Part shown: positions 14,042-22,012 of the stretch, one piece after another
Layout of the letters: each line of letters begins with the position of its first letter
Position numbering within the stretch: position 1 is the first letter of the stretch
Source of the DNA: CAZLDI01 sp964558415
GTDB lineage: Bacteria; Chloroflexota; Dehalococcoidia; SM23-28-2; RBG-16-64-32
Reading direction: 5' to 3'
Assembly: GCA_964558415.1 (NCBI GenBank)
Contig: CAZLDI010000006.1
Coordinates: 99,121 to 163,120, forward strand
DNA: 64,000 bases
Notes under the pieces: generated by a model
What the model was told of the DNA's origin: nothing
Database searches by the model: none
What the model saw: only the letters and a program-made list of their open reading frames with translations
Program-made: the position numbers and the translations under genes

Positions 14042-16909
14042 CTAGCCGCAGCCGCTGGTAGTGCCGCAGTTGTCGCAGCGATAGCACGTACCGCAGCGCG
14101 TCATGATCCAGCCGCAGTTGCTACACGGCGGCGCGTCAGTCTGGGTGCCGTTAATGTGGCTGCCGTTCCCGGCGGAGATCGGGACGTCGTACTCCTGGGC
14201 TATCAACTTCGCCTTCACAGCCGGCGAAAGGACGCCGAACTCCTCTTTCTCCTCCTCGCTCAAGAACTGTGACGCCATCCAGCGGAAGATGTAGTCCACG
14301 ATCGACTGCGCCACCGGTATCTCGCTGTTCTCCGTGCGTCCGGACGGCTCAAACCGCATGTGTGAGAACTTGTTCACGAGGTCCCGTAGCGGCACACCGT
14401 ACTGTAGCGCCAGCGAGATCGACGTCGCGAAGGCGTCCATCATCCCGGAGAGAGTGCTCCCCTCCTTTGCCATCGTCAGCCAGATCTCACCGGGCGCGCC
14501 GTCCTCGTATAACCCCGCCGTCAGGTACCCCTCGTGCCCCTCGATTGCAAACTTGTGCGTGACCGACGTCCGCGTCGCGGGCAGCCGCTTCCGCACCGGC
14601 GCTGCCTCTCCCTGCTCCTTGCTCCCGGCTCCCGGCTCCTTGCTCGTGCTCAACACCTGCGCGCGCTTGGAGCCATCGCGATAGATCGCCAGCGCCTTCA
14701 GCCCGTTCCGCCAGCCTTCGATGTACGCCTGCTCAATCTCTTCGACGGTGGCCTCCTCAGGCAGGTTCACCGTCTTCGAGATCGCCCCGGAGATGAACGG
14801 CTGCGCCGCCCCCATCATCTTCACGTGCCCCGGCCAGTGGATGAAACGTTCGCCGTTCTGCGGCTTGAAGGCGCAATCAAAGACTGGCAGGTGCTCCTCC
14901 AGCAGCTCCGGCGCCCCCTCGATCGTGCCCGTCGCGTCGATGTGCGCGGTGATCGCTTCCACCTGCATCTCGTCGTAGCCCAGGCTGGCCAGCGCGCGCG
15001 GCACTGTGTTGTTCACGATCTTCATCAGTCCGCCGCCTACCAGCGTCTTGTACTTCACCAGCGCGATGTCCGGCTCGATGCCCGTCGTGTCGCAGTCCAT
15101 CATGAAGCTGATCGTGCCCGTGGGCGCGATCACCGTCGCCTGCGAGTTGCGGTAGCCGTGCTCTCGGCCCAACGCCAGCGCCTCGTCCCAGCACTCCACC
15201 CCCGCGCCAATCACCTTCGAGAGCCCCGCGCTGTTCACTATCCACTGCCCACTGTCCACTAATCCGCGCGCGGCGTCCCCGTGCTTCTCTATCACCCGCA
15301 ACATCGGCTGCGCGTTCTTCTCGTACCCGTCGAACGGCCCAACCCGAGCCGCGATGCGCGCCGATGTCGCGTAAGCGTGCCCCGTCATGATCGCTGTGAG
15401 CGCGCCGCACCATGTTCGTCCCTCGTCGGAGTCGTACGGGATGCCCAGGCACATCAGCAACGCGCCCAGGTTGGCGTATCCCAGCCCCAGCTGCCTGTAG
15501 GCTATCGCGTTCGCCGTGATCTTCTCCGTCGGGTAGGAGGAGTTCGAGACGATGATCTCCTGCGCCAGGATGCTCAGCGAGATCACCCACTTGTACGCCT
15601 CCACATCAAACTCCGCTCCCCCTGAGCCCGTCGAAGGGCCCCCTCGTTCCTCCTTCCTCCCTCCTTCTTCCTCCCGCCAAAACTTCAGCAGGTTTATCGA
15701 GGCCAGGTTGCACGCGCTATCGTCCAGGTGCATGTATTCGGAGCAGGGGTTGGAGGCCGTGATTGGCCCCGTGTTCGGGCAGGTGTGCCAGTCGTTGATC
15801 GTCGTGTGGTACTGCATCCCCGGGTCCGCGCACTCCCACGCCGCCTGCGCGATCTGGCGCATCAGGTCGCGCGCCTCGTACTCCCGCGCGACCTCGCCGG
15901 TCGTCACGTAGCGCGTCTGGAACTTCCCGCCGTCCTCCACTGCGTGCATGAACTCGTCCGTCACACGCACGGAGTTGTTCGCGTTCTGATACTGGATGCT
16001 GATCCAGGCGTCTCCGTCCAGCGACATGTCGTAGCCCGCCTCGCCCAGCGCGTAAGCCTTCTTCTCTTCCTTCGCCTTGCTCCAGATGAACTCCTCAATG
16101 TCAGGGTGCTCCGCGTTCAGGATCACCATCTTCGCCGCCCGCCGCGTCTTGCCGCCGGACTTGATCGTCCCCGCCACCGAGTCCGCCCCGCGCATGAACG
16201 AGACCGGCCCGGAGGCGAGCCCGCCCGCCGTCACGTGCTCCGCCGAGCTGCGCAGGTTCGAGAGGTTGATCCCGGAGCCGGAGCCGCCCTTGAAGATCTT
16301 TCCCTCGGTCCTGTACCAATCCAGGATCGAGTCAATCGAGTCGTCGATGCTCAGGATGAAGCAGGCGGAGCATTGCGGCTTTTCTTCCTGCCCCACGTTG
16401 AACCAGACCGGCGAGTTGAAGCACAGCAGCTGGTTCACCAGGCAGTACCTCAGCTCCGCCCGGAACGTCTCCCGCTCCTCCTCGTCTGCGAAGTACGCCG
16501 CTCCTTCTGAGCCCGTCGCTCGTCCTGGGCCCTTCGAAGGAGCCCAGCCCCACGCCGTGATCTGGTTCACCACGCGGTCGATGAGCTGCTTTACCGAGCG
16601 CTCCCGCTCCACGGTCAGCCCCGCGCCGGCCGACTCCTTCAGCGCCCCGCGGAAGTACTTCGACGCCACCACGTTTGTCGCGTTCTGCGACCAGCCGACC
16701 GGGAACTCGATGTCTCTCTGCTCGAAGACCGGCGTCCCGTCCGCGCCTTCTATCACAGCGCTGCGCAACTCCCACTCCAGCTCGTCGTAAGGGTCCGTCT
16801 CGGGCCGCGTGAAGTAGCGTTCGATCTGTAGGGGCGACGCTTGCCTCGCCCTGGTCTCTTTCGCGTCATTGTCGGTGGCTTTAGTGCGGGTTTCGGGTGC
16901 GAGTGTCAC
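14042..16909 (-). CDS. nrdJ: Adenosylcobalamin-dependent (class II) ribonucleotide reductase, copy 2
   Basis: A 955-residue class II RNR of a different subgroup from copy 1. It has CLVNQLLCFNSPVWFNVG, QCSACFILS (Cys180, Cys183), SNPCSEYMHLDDSACNLAS (radical Cys389, Glu391, partner Cys400), APTGTISFMMDCDTTGIEP and a C-terminal zinc ribbon ending GTTSGCG. Four stretches look like repeat-derived in-frame insertions in otherwise conserved sequence: about residues 123-136, 413-432, 549-562 and 754-770. The catalytic residues are untouched. It is the last gene of the nrdR-orf-nrdJ operon, 12 nt after the unknown gene, and is presumably repressed by NrdR when dNTPs are plentiful. Confidence 0.96.
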   Translation of the reverse strand: MTLAPETRTKATDNDAKETRARQASPLQIERYFTRPETDPYDELEWELRSAVIEGADGTPVFEQRDIEFPVGWSQNATNVVASKYFRGALKESAGAGLTVERERSVKQLIDRVVNQITAWGWAPSKGPGRATGSEGAAYFADEEERETFRAELRYCLVNQLLCFNSPVWFNVGQEEKPQCSACFILSIDDSIDSILDWYRTEGKIFKGGSGSGINLSNLRSSAEHVTAGGLASGPVSFMRGADSVAGTIKSGGKTRRAAKMVILNAEHPDIEEFIWSKAKEEKKAYALGEAGYDMSLDGDAWISIQYQNANNSVRVTDEFMHAVEDGGKFQTRYVTTGEVAREYEARDLMRQIAQAAWECADPGMQYHTTINDWHTCPNTGPITASNPCSEYMHLDDSACNLASINLLKFWREEEGGRKEERGGPSTGSGGAEFDVEAYKWVISLSILAQEIIVSNSSYPTEKITANAIAYRQLGLGYANLGALLMCLGIPYDSDEGRTWCGALTAIMTGHAYATSARIAARVGPFDGYEKNAQPMLRVIEKHGDAARGLVDSGQWIVNSAGLSKVIGAGVECWDEALALGREHGYRNSQATVIAPTGTISFMMDCDTTGIEPDIALVKYKTLVGGGLMKIVNNTVPRALASLGYDEMQVEAITAHIDATGTIEGAPELLEEHLPVFDCAFKPQNGERFIHWPGHVKMMGAAQPFISGAISKTVNLPEEATVEEIEQAYIEGWRNGLKALAIYRDGSKRAQVLSTSKEPGAGSKEQGEAAPVRKRLPATRTSVTHKFAIEGHEGYLTAGLYEDGAPGEIWLTMAKEGSTLSGMMDAFATSISLALQYGVPLRDLVNKFSHMRFEPSGRTENSEIPVAQSIVDYIFRWMASQFLSEEEKEEFGVLSPAVKAKLIAQEYDVPISAGNGSHINGTQTDAPPCSNCGWIMTRCGTCYRCDNCGTTSGCG
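14606..14648. repeat. In-frame GGAGCCGGGAGCAAGGAGCA-type repeat in nrdJ copy 2
   Basis: Tandem, degenerate units (CCGGCTCC/CTTGCTCC on the plus strand) encode SKEPGAGSKEQG between conserved RNR segments (about residues 755-768). A related unit occurs between genes at 19415-19440. Confidence 0.6.
15231..15262. repeat. In-frame AGTGGACAGTGGGCAGTGGA-type repeat in nrdJ copy 2
   Basis: Tandem, degenerate 7-nt units (CCACTGT/CCACTGC on the plus strand) encode VDSGQWIVNS at about residues 551-560 of the reductase, between two conserved helices. Confidence 0.55.
15619..15676. repeat. Composite repeat in nrdJ copy 2: CCTGAGCCCGTCGAAGGG palindrome plus GGAAGGAGG tract
   Basis: A copy of the short palindromic element (15620-15638) is joined to a purine-rich GGAAGGAGG tandem tract (about 15642-15676). 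Together they encode EEGGRKEERGGPSTGSGG in frame at about residues 414-431, just after the essential CNLASINL segment. Confidence 0.7.
16505..16556. repeat. CCTGAGCCCGTCG palindromic element in nrdJ copy 2
   Basis: A rearranged copy of the palindromic element (GAGCCCGTCG ... CGTCCTGGGCCCTTCGAAGG) encodes SKGPGRATGSEG at about residues 125-136, where other class II RNRs would run directly from the GW motif into the next helix. Confidence 0.6.
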
Positions 16910-16921
16910 GATGCTCCCCTT

Positions 16922-17230
16922 CTACGACTGGCTGGCGACGCTATTAACGACCTTAGACACCGCCTGCTCCCAGGCGAGTTCGTCCTGTATCCACTGCAGA
17001 AAGTAGGGCGAACACTCACCTACCCCCTCCTGCACCCGCTCCGGCGTTAGCCCCTCGCGCTCCAGCCACGGCCCCCAGAGCGACCACAGCTCGCGCGTCA
17101 GCCAGCCGCCCTCGCGCAGGTTCGTCTTCGCCAGCCACGGGTTGCGCTCCATCTCTGCGGCGAACCCCCGCTTCGTCTCCACCGGCTCCGGCGGCATCGG
17201 CAGGTTGGACAGCCCCACTAGTATCGACAT
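16922..17230 (-). CDS. Unknown 102-residue protein between nrdR and nrdJ
   Basis: Not recognised. The ATG at 17230 is 3 nt after the nrdR stop, and the gene ends 12 nt before nrdJ copy 2, so it is clearly inside their operon. It is a soluble, tryptophan-rich protein (eight Trp), with PWLAKTNLREGGWLTRELWS and WGPWLEREGLTPERVQEGVG, predicted mostly helical. It has one Cys and no metal motif. Position suggests a link to deoxynucleotide synthesis, for example a reductase accessory or reactivation factor, but no sequence motif proves it. Confidence 0.72.
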   Translation of the reverse strand: MSILVGLSNLPMPPEPVETKRGFAAEMERNPWLAKTNLREGGWLTRELWSLWGPWLEREGLTPERVQEGVGECSPYFLQWIQDELAWEQAVSKVVNSVASQS

Positions 17231-17233
17231 GTG

Positions 17234-17848
17234 TTACCTCGCCCTCCTTTGCTTGGCTTGCGTACCGCTATCCCCAATTGCCTTCGCTCGGGCCGACGCC
17301 CGCCCGTCTGGGCGCCGCACCCGCAAAATGCGCGCCTTCGGCGGCTTCGGCGCCACGTCTGGCAGCAGCGCCAGCTGGTCCGGCGGCACGTCCGGGCGCT
17401 GCCAGCCCGCCTTCAGCGCCTCCAGCTCCTGCTCCAGCTCGTCCACGTCCGCGAACGCCCTGTAGACGCTCGCGAAGCGGATGTAGGCGATGTGGTCCAG
17501 CTCCTTCAGCCGCTCCATCACCAGCTCCCCGACGACGCTGGACGGCAGCTCCGCCTTGTTCAGCGCATAGACCGCCTGCTCGATCCCGTCGGCCAGCGCC
17601 TCGACGGCCCCGGAGGGGATCGGCCGCTTCTCGCACGCCTTGCGCACGCCGGAGATGATCTTCGCGCGGTCGAACGCCTCTCGCCGGCCGTCTTTCTTCA
17701 GCAGCGCCACGCCGGCCAGCTCCACGCGCTCGACCGTCGTGAAACGCTGGCCGCACTTCAGGCACTCCCGCCGCCGCCGGATCCCGTCAGGCTCCGGACG
17801 GGAGTCCGTGACTTTCGTGTCGTCGTGGCCGCAGAAGGGACAGTTCAT
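17234..17848 (-). CDS. nrdR: Transcriptional repressor NrdR
   Basis: NrdR senses ATP/dATP and represses ribonucleotide reductase genes. The N-terminal zinc ribbon is intact (MNCPFCGHDDTKV ... RRRRECLKCGQRFTT), then the ATP-cone (VALLKKDGRREAFDRAKI ... FASVYRAFADVDELEQEL). The family is usually about 150-160 residues; this one has 204, with a Pro/Arg-rich C-terminal tail of about 50. GGAAGGGG lies about 10 nt upstream of the ATG. It heads the operon with the 102-residue gene and nrdJ copy 2, and a near-perfect NrdR box in its promoter indicates autoregulation. Confidence 0.95.
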   Translation of the reverse strand: MNCPFCGHDDTKVTDSRPEPDGIRRRRECLKCGQRFTTVERVELAGVALLKKDGRREAFDRAKIISGVRKACEKRPIPSGAVEALADGIEQAVYALNKAELPSSVVGELVMERLKELDHIAYIRFASVYRAFADVDELEQELEALKAGWQRPDVPPDQLALLPDVAPKPPKARILRVRRPDGRASARAKAIGDSGTQAKQRRAR

Positions 17849-17991
17849 CGGCTCGCCGCCCCTTCCGTAGGGACGCCGGCTTCCGCCCTGTCCTTACTTC
17901 TCCGAAGGCGCACAGACTGCGCTTTACAGAACACCCACGAACCCCCCAAAGAACCGTTCGCGCCACCTCTGGTATGGGCGGCGCAAGGAGG

Positions 17992-18020
17992 ACGATACCA
18001 CTATATGTTGTGCTTGTCAA
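17992..18020 (-). promoter_or_regulatory. Promoter of the nrdR operon
   Basis: On the minus strand TTGACA (18020-18015), a 17-bp spacer and TATCGT (17997-17992). The NrdR box at 17999-18012 fills the spacer. The leader to the nrdR ATG would be about 135 nt. Confidence 0.7.
17999..18012. promoter_or_regulatory. NrdR box
   Basis: CACTATATGTTGTG matches 13 of 14 positions of the core of the known NrdR consensus (ACACWATATMTWGTGT). It lies between the -35 and -10 boxes of the nrdR promoter. A weaker second half-site (ACATTTTGTG) lies about 31-34 bp away at 18030-18046, close to the three-turn spacing typical of paired NrdR boxes. Confidence 0.75.
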
Positions 18021-18132
18021 TACTCCCGGTGGCACATTTTGTGGTGAAATGTATCACAATCGATGCGCGCACGGACGCCGAAACTACGATTTTGCCAAAC
18101 AAACTCGGACGCTAATCTGCTACCCTCGTCCC

Positions 18133-18600
18133 GTGCGCATCGCCATCGACACCAACCTCCTGATCGCCGCCCTCGTCCGCCCCTCCGGCGCCTCTGCCCG
18201 CATCACGCAGGCCTGGGACCGTGGCGAGATCGAGGTAGTCGCCTCTGCCGCCACGCTCCGTGAGGCGGAAGCCGTGCTGGGCGGCCGCTGGCTAGGCCGG
18301 CTCGCATCGTCCGAGCGCGTCGAAGCCCTGCTCGCTGGCCTCCGCGCGCGGTCCGTCTGGGCGGACTCTCCCCGTCCCATCACTGACCTCCCGCTGAAAG
18401 ACCCGGGCGATCTTCGCCTCGTGGAAGCGGCCGTCGCGGCCGGCGCCTCCCACATCGTGACCACGGACCGGGAGTTCCTCTCGAAGCGCGGCTACGGCGG
18501 CGTGGAGTTCATGACGCCCTCGGAATTCGCTGCTATGCTAGTCGCCGGCGTCGCGCAGTCCCGCGGTGCCGGCGACAGACGAAGGAGGTCCGTCAGATGA
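18133..18600 (+). CDS. PIN-domain putative ribonuclease (VapC-like, COG1569 type)
   Basis: A 155-residue PIN domain, a Mg-dependent RNase fold. Acidic residues are in place: RIAIDTNLLIAAL, LREAEAVL, DLPLKDPGDLRLVEAA and HIVTTDREFL. The GTG at 18133 begins exactly at the conserved first strand; the longer open frame upstream crosses the nrdR promoter and is rejected. No antitoxin gene is beside it, so if it is a toxin it is orphaned. Its stop overlaps the ATG of the broken lipase by ATGA. The C-terminus is Arg-rich. Confidence 0.83.
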   Translation: MRIAIDTNLLIAALVRPSGASARITQAWDRGEIEVVASAATLREAEAVLGGRWLGRLASSERVEALLAGLRARSVWADSPRPITDLPLKDPGDLRLVEAAVAAGASHIVTTDREFLSKRGYGGVEFMTPSEFAAMLVAGVAQSRGAGDRRRRSVR

Positions 18601-19390
18601 CCAACAGACCAAAGTCGTACTGCGGACTCCCCACGCAGCCCGCTGACCTGCCCATCTGGCGCGAGCTCTTTTTCGGCGCTGAGTGGCTGGGGCTCGTTCT
18701 CTCGCCCGTATATCGCGGCGACGGTGTTCCAAAGGGCAGTCGGCAGCCGGTCATCCTCGTCCCCGGCTTCCTCGCCTCGGACGCCTCAATGCACGAACTC
18801 CACCTCTGGCTGGAACGCGTCGGCTACGACGCCCACGTCGGCGGCATCGGGCGTAACATCGACTGCCCCGATGTGGAGCTGGCCAGGCTCCTGGAGCAGA
18901 TCGAGAAGGTCAGCCGTGCGACCGCTCAAACAGTGCGCCTCGTCGGACTAGCCTCGGCGGCACGCTGGCGAGAGCCGCGGCTACCGTCCGCCCGGAGCTG
19001 GTCTCTCAGGTGATCACCCTCGCCTCGCCCATCCGCGAACTGCGTATTCATCCCGCCGTGATGCGCCTGGCGCTGGCCGTCGAAAGCATCACCCCCTCCC
19101 CCGACGAGCTACCTCGCCCGCACGATCGCCACTTCCACACCGGGGACTGCGCGCATCAGCTCATGCACCTGATGGAGCAGCCGTTTCCCGCGGGCGTCCC
19201 CCGCGTCTCCATCTACACGAAAACAGATGGCGTCGTCGCCTGGCAGACGTCCATAGACGCTGCGCCGGGCGTCAACGTAGAGGTTCGCGGGACTCACCTC
19301 GGTCTTGTCGTCAACGCCGCCGCCTACCGGGCAGTAGCCCAGCAACTGGCTGCCCTGAAAAGCGCTGTAGCCGCCGCAGCAGCCGCATAG
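18597..19390 (+). pseudogene. Alpha/beta-hydrolase (lipase-like), frameshifted at the nucleophile
   Basis: Two adjoining frames encode one lipase-like hydrolase. The first (from 18597) has PVILVPGFLASDASMHEL and VRLVG. The second continues SLGGTLARAAATVRPELVSQ with TKTDGVV (acid) and GTHLGLV (His). At 18945-18950 the sequence GGA CT AGC lacks one base of the expected His codon of GHSLGG, so translation runs into an unrelated tail ending at 19013. With one base restored, a normal protein of about 264 residues results. This is either a true recent mutation or an assembly error; everything else looks unmutated. Confidence 0.8.
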
Positions 19391-19414
19391 CCGCACGCGC
19401 CCTGCCCCTGGCCT

Positions 19415-19440
19415 AGCTCCCTGCTCCTTCCTCCCTCCCC
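19415..19440. repeat. Low-complexity GGAGGAAGGAGCAGGGAGC tract between genes
   Basis: A purine-rich tract on the minus strand, made of the same units as the tracts at 14606-14648 and 49457-49485. It lies between the lipase remnant and the hairpin before ftsZ. Confidence 0.5.
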
Positions 19441-19451
19441 CTGACGTGTGA

Positions 19452-19491
19452 CGCCGCAGAGATGTCTGGGGAGGCAAACAGCTCTGCGGCG
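19452..19491. terminator. Hairpin between convergent lipase remnant and ftsZ
   Basis: CGCCGCAGAG and CTCTGCGGCG form a 10-bp perfect stem with a 20-nt loop. It lies between convergent genes and has no U-tract on either side. The likely role is a two-way transcription end or mRNA-end stabiliser. Confidence 0.45.
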
Positions 19492-19619
19492 CCGGTTTCC
19501 CCGCCTCGCGCGGGGACGGTCGTGCTAGCGGTCGGTCTTTATTCTCCTCGTCCTATACCTTCTCCTTTCGCTGTGCTGGCCGTTGTTCCAGTCCGCCCAA
19601 AGGCGGTGAGCTGGCTCAG

Positions 19620-20696
19620 TTAACGGATCGATACGGGTCTGCGAAGAAAGGAAGGCAGGTCCGTATCCTCCTGTCGCTCCATCGCGTCCACGCGAAGCTG
19701 CTGGAACTCCGCGTCCTCCACGCGCGCGTCGTATGAGTACGCCGTCTGGGGAGCGAAACCGACGGCGATGAGGGTGATCTTGACGTCGTCGCCCAGTTGG
19801 GGGTCCGTCGATGTACCGAAGATGATCTCCGCGCTGGGGTCCACGACCTCCGCGATCACCTGGGCAGCCATATTCAGCTCGTGCAGGGCGAGGGCGCCCG
19901 AGCTCGCCACGTTGAAGAGAACGCCGCGAGCACCGTGGATGTTGACGTCCAGCAGGGGACTGGCGATCGCCTGCTGCGCCGCCTCCACCGCCCGGTTGTC
20001 CCCGCTCCCGCGACCGATCGCCATCAGCGCCGGGCCGGCCTCGGACATGATCCGCCGTACATCGGCGAAGTCGAGGTTGATGTCGCCGGGCGTGGTGATC
20101 ACCTCGGAGATGCCCTGGATGCCCTGACGCAGCACATCGTCTGCCATCAAGAACGACTGTGTGACCGTCGTCTTCTGGTCGCACACGGAGAGCAGCCTGT
20201 CATTCGGTATCACGATCAGCGTATCGACCTCTGCCTGCAATAAGGCGATCCCGCGCTCTGCCTGCTCTCGCCTGCGGGAACCCTCGAAGCCGAACGGTTT
20301 CGTGACAACGGCCACCGTGAGCGCGCCGATTTCCTTGGCGACGGACGCCACCAAGGGCGCTGCGCCCGTGCCCGTGCCGCCGCCCATGCCGGCGGTGATG
20401 AACACCATGTCCGCCCCCTTCAGGGCGTCCTTCAGCTCCTCGCGGGACTCTTCCGCTGCGGCGCGGCCTTTATCAGGATCTCCGCCGACGCCCAGACCGC
20501 GCGTGATGCGGTCTCCGATGCGGATCCGGTCCTCCGCCTCACACAGCGTCAGCGCCTGCGCGTCCGTGTTCACCCCCACGAACTGCACCCCCTGGATTCG
20601 TGCCTGCACCATGCGGTTCACGGCGTTGCAGCCGCCACCCCCCACGCCCACCACTTTGATCGGTGGCAGTCCGTCCAGGTTCTCCTGCATCGACAT
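19620..20696 (-). CDS. ftsZ: Cell division protein FtsZ
   Basis: The tubulin-like GTPase that forms the division ring. Seen: VVGVGGGGCNAVNRM, GVNTDAQAL, the tubulin signature GGGTGTGAAP, the T7 loop region NLDFADVR and a short tail ending with the conserved partner-binding peptide DLPSFLRR. Of three nearby ATGs, the one at 20696 is preferred, 6 nt after GGAAAGGAG (20711-20703), giving 358 residues. A longer start at 20765 would overlap ftsA. It is the last gene of the dcw cluster and lies 41 nt after ftsA. Confidence 0.97.
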   Translation of the reverse strand: MSMQENLDGLPPIKVVGVGGGGCNAVNRMVQARIQGVQFVGVNTDAQALTLCEAEDRIRIGDRITRGLGVGGDPDKGRAAAEESREELKDALKGADMVFITAGMGGGTGTGAAPLVASVAKEIGALTVAVVTKPFGFEGSRRREQAERGIALLQAEVDTLIVIPNDRLLSVCDQKTTVTQSFLMADDVLRQGIQGISEVITTPGDINLDFADVRRIMSEAGPALMAIGRGSGDNRAVEAAQQAIASPLLDVNIHGARGVLFNVASSGALALHELNMAAQVIAEVVDPSAEIIFGTSTDPQLGDDVKITLIAVGFAPQTAYSYDARVEDAEFQQLRVDAMERQEDTDLPSFLRRPVSIR

Positions 20697-20737
20697 CTGC
20701 ATCTCCTTTCCCCTGCTGATCTGGCTATCCCTTCCAC

Positions 20738-21991
20738 TCATTTCGGTATCAGCGTCTTGAGCCATTTGCGCGCTGCCTCCATCACCCCCGTCAGTTCGAT
20801 AGACGGCAGGTTGAACTCCCGCTTGTGGCCATTACCATTGCTGTGGCCGTTCTCCTGCTTCGCCCACTGCAGCAGTCCCACGCTGGTTGCGTAGGCGGGG
20901 CTGTTCAGTGAGTCGGCCAGGCCGTGGATGCCGCGCGGCACGCCGGCGCGTACCGGCATCCGCAGCACCATTTCAGATAGCTCGCAGATACCGGGCAGGC
21001 AGGCCGTGCCACCGCTGAGCACCAGCCCCGCGGCGATCATGTCGTCGAACCCGGCGCGCTTGACATCGATGTAGATCATCTCCAGGATCTCCTCGACCCG
21101 CGCTTGCAGGATCTCCGCGACGCGGCGCCGCGACACTTCCTTGGTGTTCTGTCCGCCAAACGCCTGGAGTTCTACAGTCTCCTCTGCGTCGATGCTGCTG
21201 GGCAGGGCGGAGCCGTAGTTCACCTTCAGCTCCTCCACGTGCGAAAACGGCGCCCGCAGTCCGGCCACGAGGTCGTGCGTGAGGTGATAGCCGCCCACGG
21301 GAAGTACGCACGTGTGGAAGACGCTCCCATCAACAAAGACCGAGATATCCGTCGTCCCGCCGCCGATGTCCGCCAGCACGACACCCTGCTCCCTCTCTTC
21401 CTCTGCCAGCACCGCCTCAGCGGCAGCCATCGGTGAGAAGACCACTCCCTCCACCTGCACACCGGCGCCCTCAACGCATTGCGTCAGGTTCTGGATCGCT
21501 GTCACGGAGCCGGTAACGATGTGTGTGTCCACGTCCAGACGTCCGCCGAACATGCCGACGGGGTCGCTTACGTGCTCCTGGCCGTCCACCACGAAGAAGC
21601 GCGCGAGGGTATGCAGAACTTCGCGATTGGTGGGGAGGTTGAGCGACTTGGCGCCCTCAAGCGCCCGGTCAATGTCCTCTTCCGTGACCGGCCGCTGTTT
21701 GCCGGGAATCGTTGCGACGCCGCGGTTATTCATGGAGGTAGCGTGGTTGCCGCCGATGCTCACGTGCGCGGACATAATGCGGCTCCCGCTCGAGCGCTCC
21801 GCCCTCTGAACCGACTCGGTGATCGCGTCGGTGGCCTCCTGGATGTTGTCCACCATTCCCCGCTTCACCCCCTGCGACGGAGTGATACCGACGCCCAGGA
21901 TGCGCAGTTCGTCCTCTGGCGTAACCTCCGCGACCAGAGTGCAGACCTTACTGCTCCCTACGTCTATGCCTGCCAGTATGTTGTCCTTCAC
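20738..21991 (-). CDS. ftsA: Cell division protein FtsA
   Basis: An actin-like ATPase of 417 residues that anchors FtsZ to the membrane. Actin-fold motifs are LAGIDVGSSKVCTLVAEV (phosphate 1), VLADIGGGTTDISVFVDG (phosphate 2) and LVLSGGTACLPGI (adenosine). The SHV segment of the 1C domain is present. The C-terminus MEAARKWLKTLIPK is an amphipathic membrane-targeting helix, as expected. It is placed in the standard ftsQ-ftsA-ftsZ order. Confidence 0.96.
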   Translation of the reverse strand: MKDNILAGIDVGSSKVCTLVAEVTPEDELRILGVGITPSQGVKRGMVDNIQEATDAITESVQRAERSSGSRIMSAHVSIGGNHATSMNNRGVATIPGKQRPVTEEDIDRALEGAKSLNLPTNREVLHTLARFFVVDGQEHVSDPVGMFGGRLDVDTHIVTGSVTAIQNLTQCVEGAGVQVEGVVFSPMAAAEAVLAEEEREQGVVLADIGGGTTDISVFVDGSVFHTCVLPVGGYHLTHDLVAGLRAPFSHVEELKVNYGSALPSSIDAEETVELQAFGGQNTKEVSRRRVAEILQARVEEILEMIYIDVKRAGFDDMIAAGLVLSGGTACLPGICELSEMVLRMPVRAGVPRGIHGLADSLNSPAYATSVGLLQWAKQENGHSNGNGHKREFNLPSIELTGVMEAARKWLKTLIPK

Positions 21992-22012
21992 GTGCTCGTC
22001 ACCTCCTGCCCG

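Noticed and set aside
14534..16790. Several plus-strand frames of 240-260 codons opposite nrdJ copy 2
   Set aside because: Shadow frames of a certain gene, rich in Arg, His and Leu, with no domain resemblance.
17231..18115. Long plus-strand open frame opposite nrdR
   Set aside because: Low-complexity Arg/Leu/Pro composition typical of an antisense shadow in GC-rich DNA; nrdR is certain on the other strand.
18940..18960. Programmed frameshift in the lipase
   Set aside because: No slippery heptamer or downstream pseudoknot is visible; a missing base in the GHSLGG codons explains it more simply.
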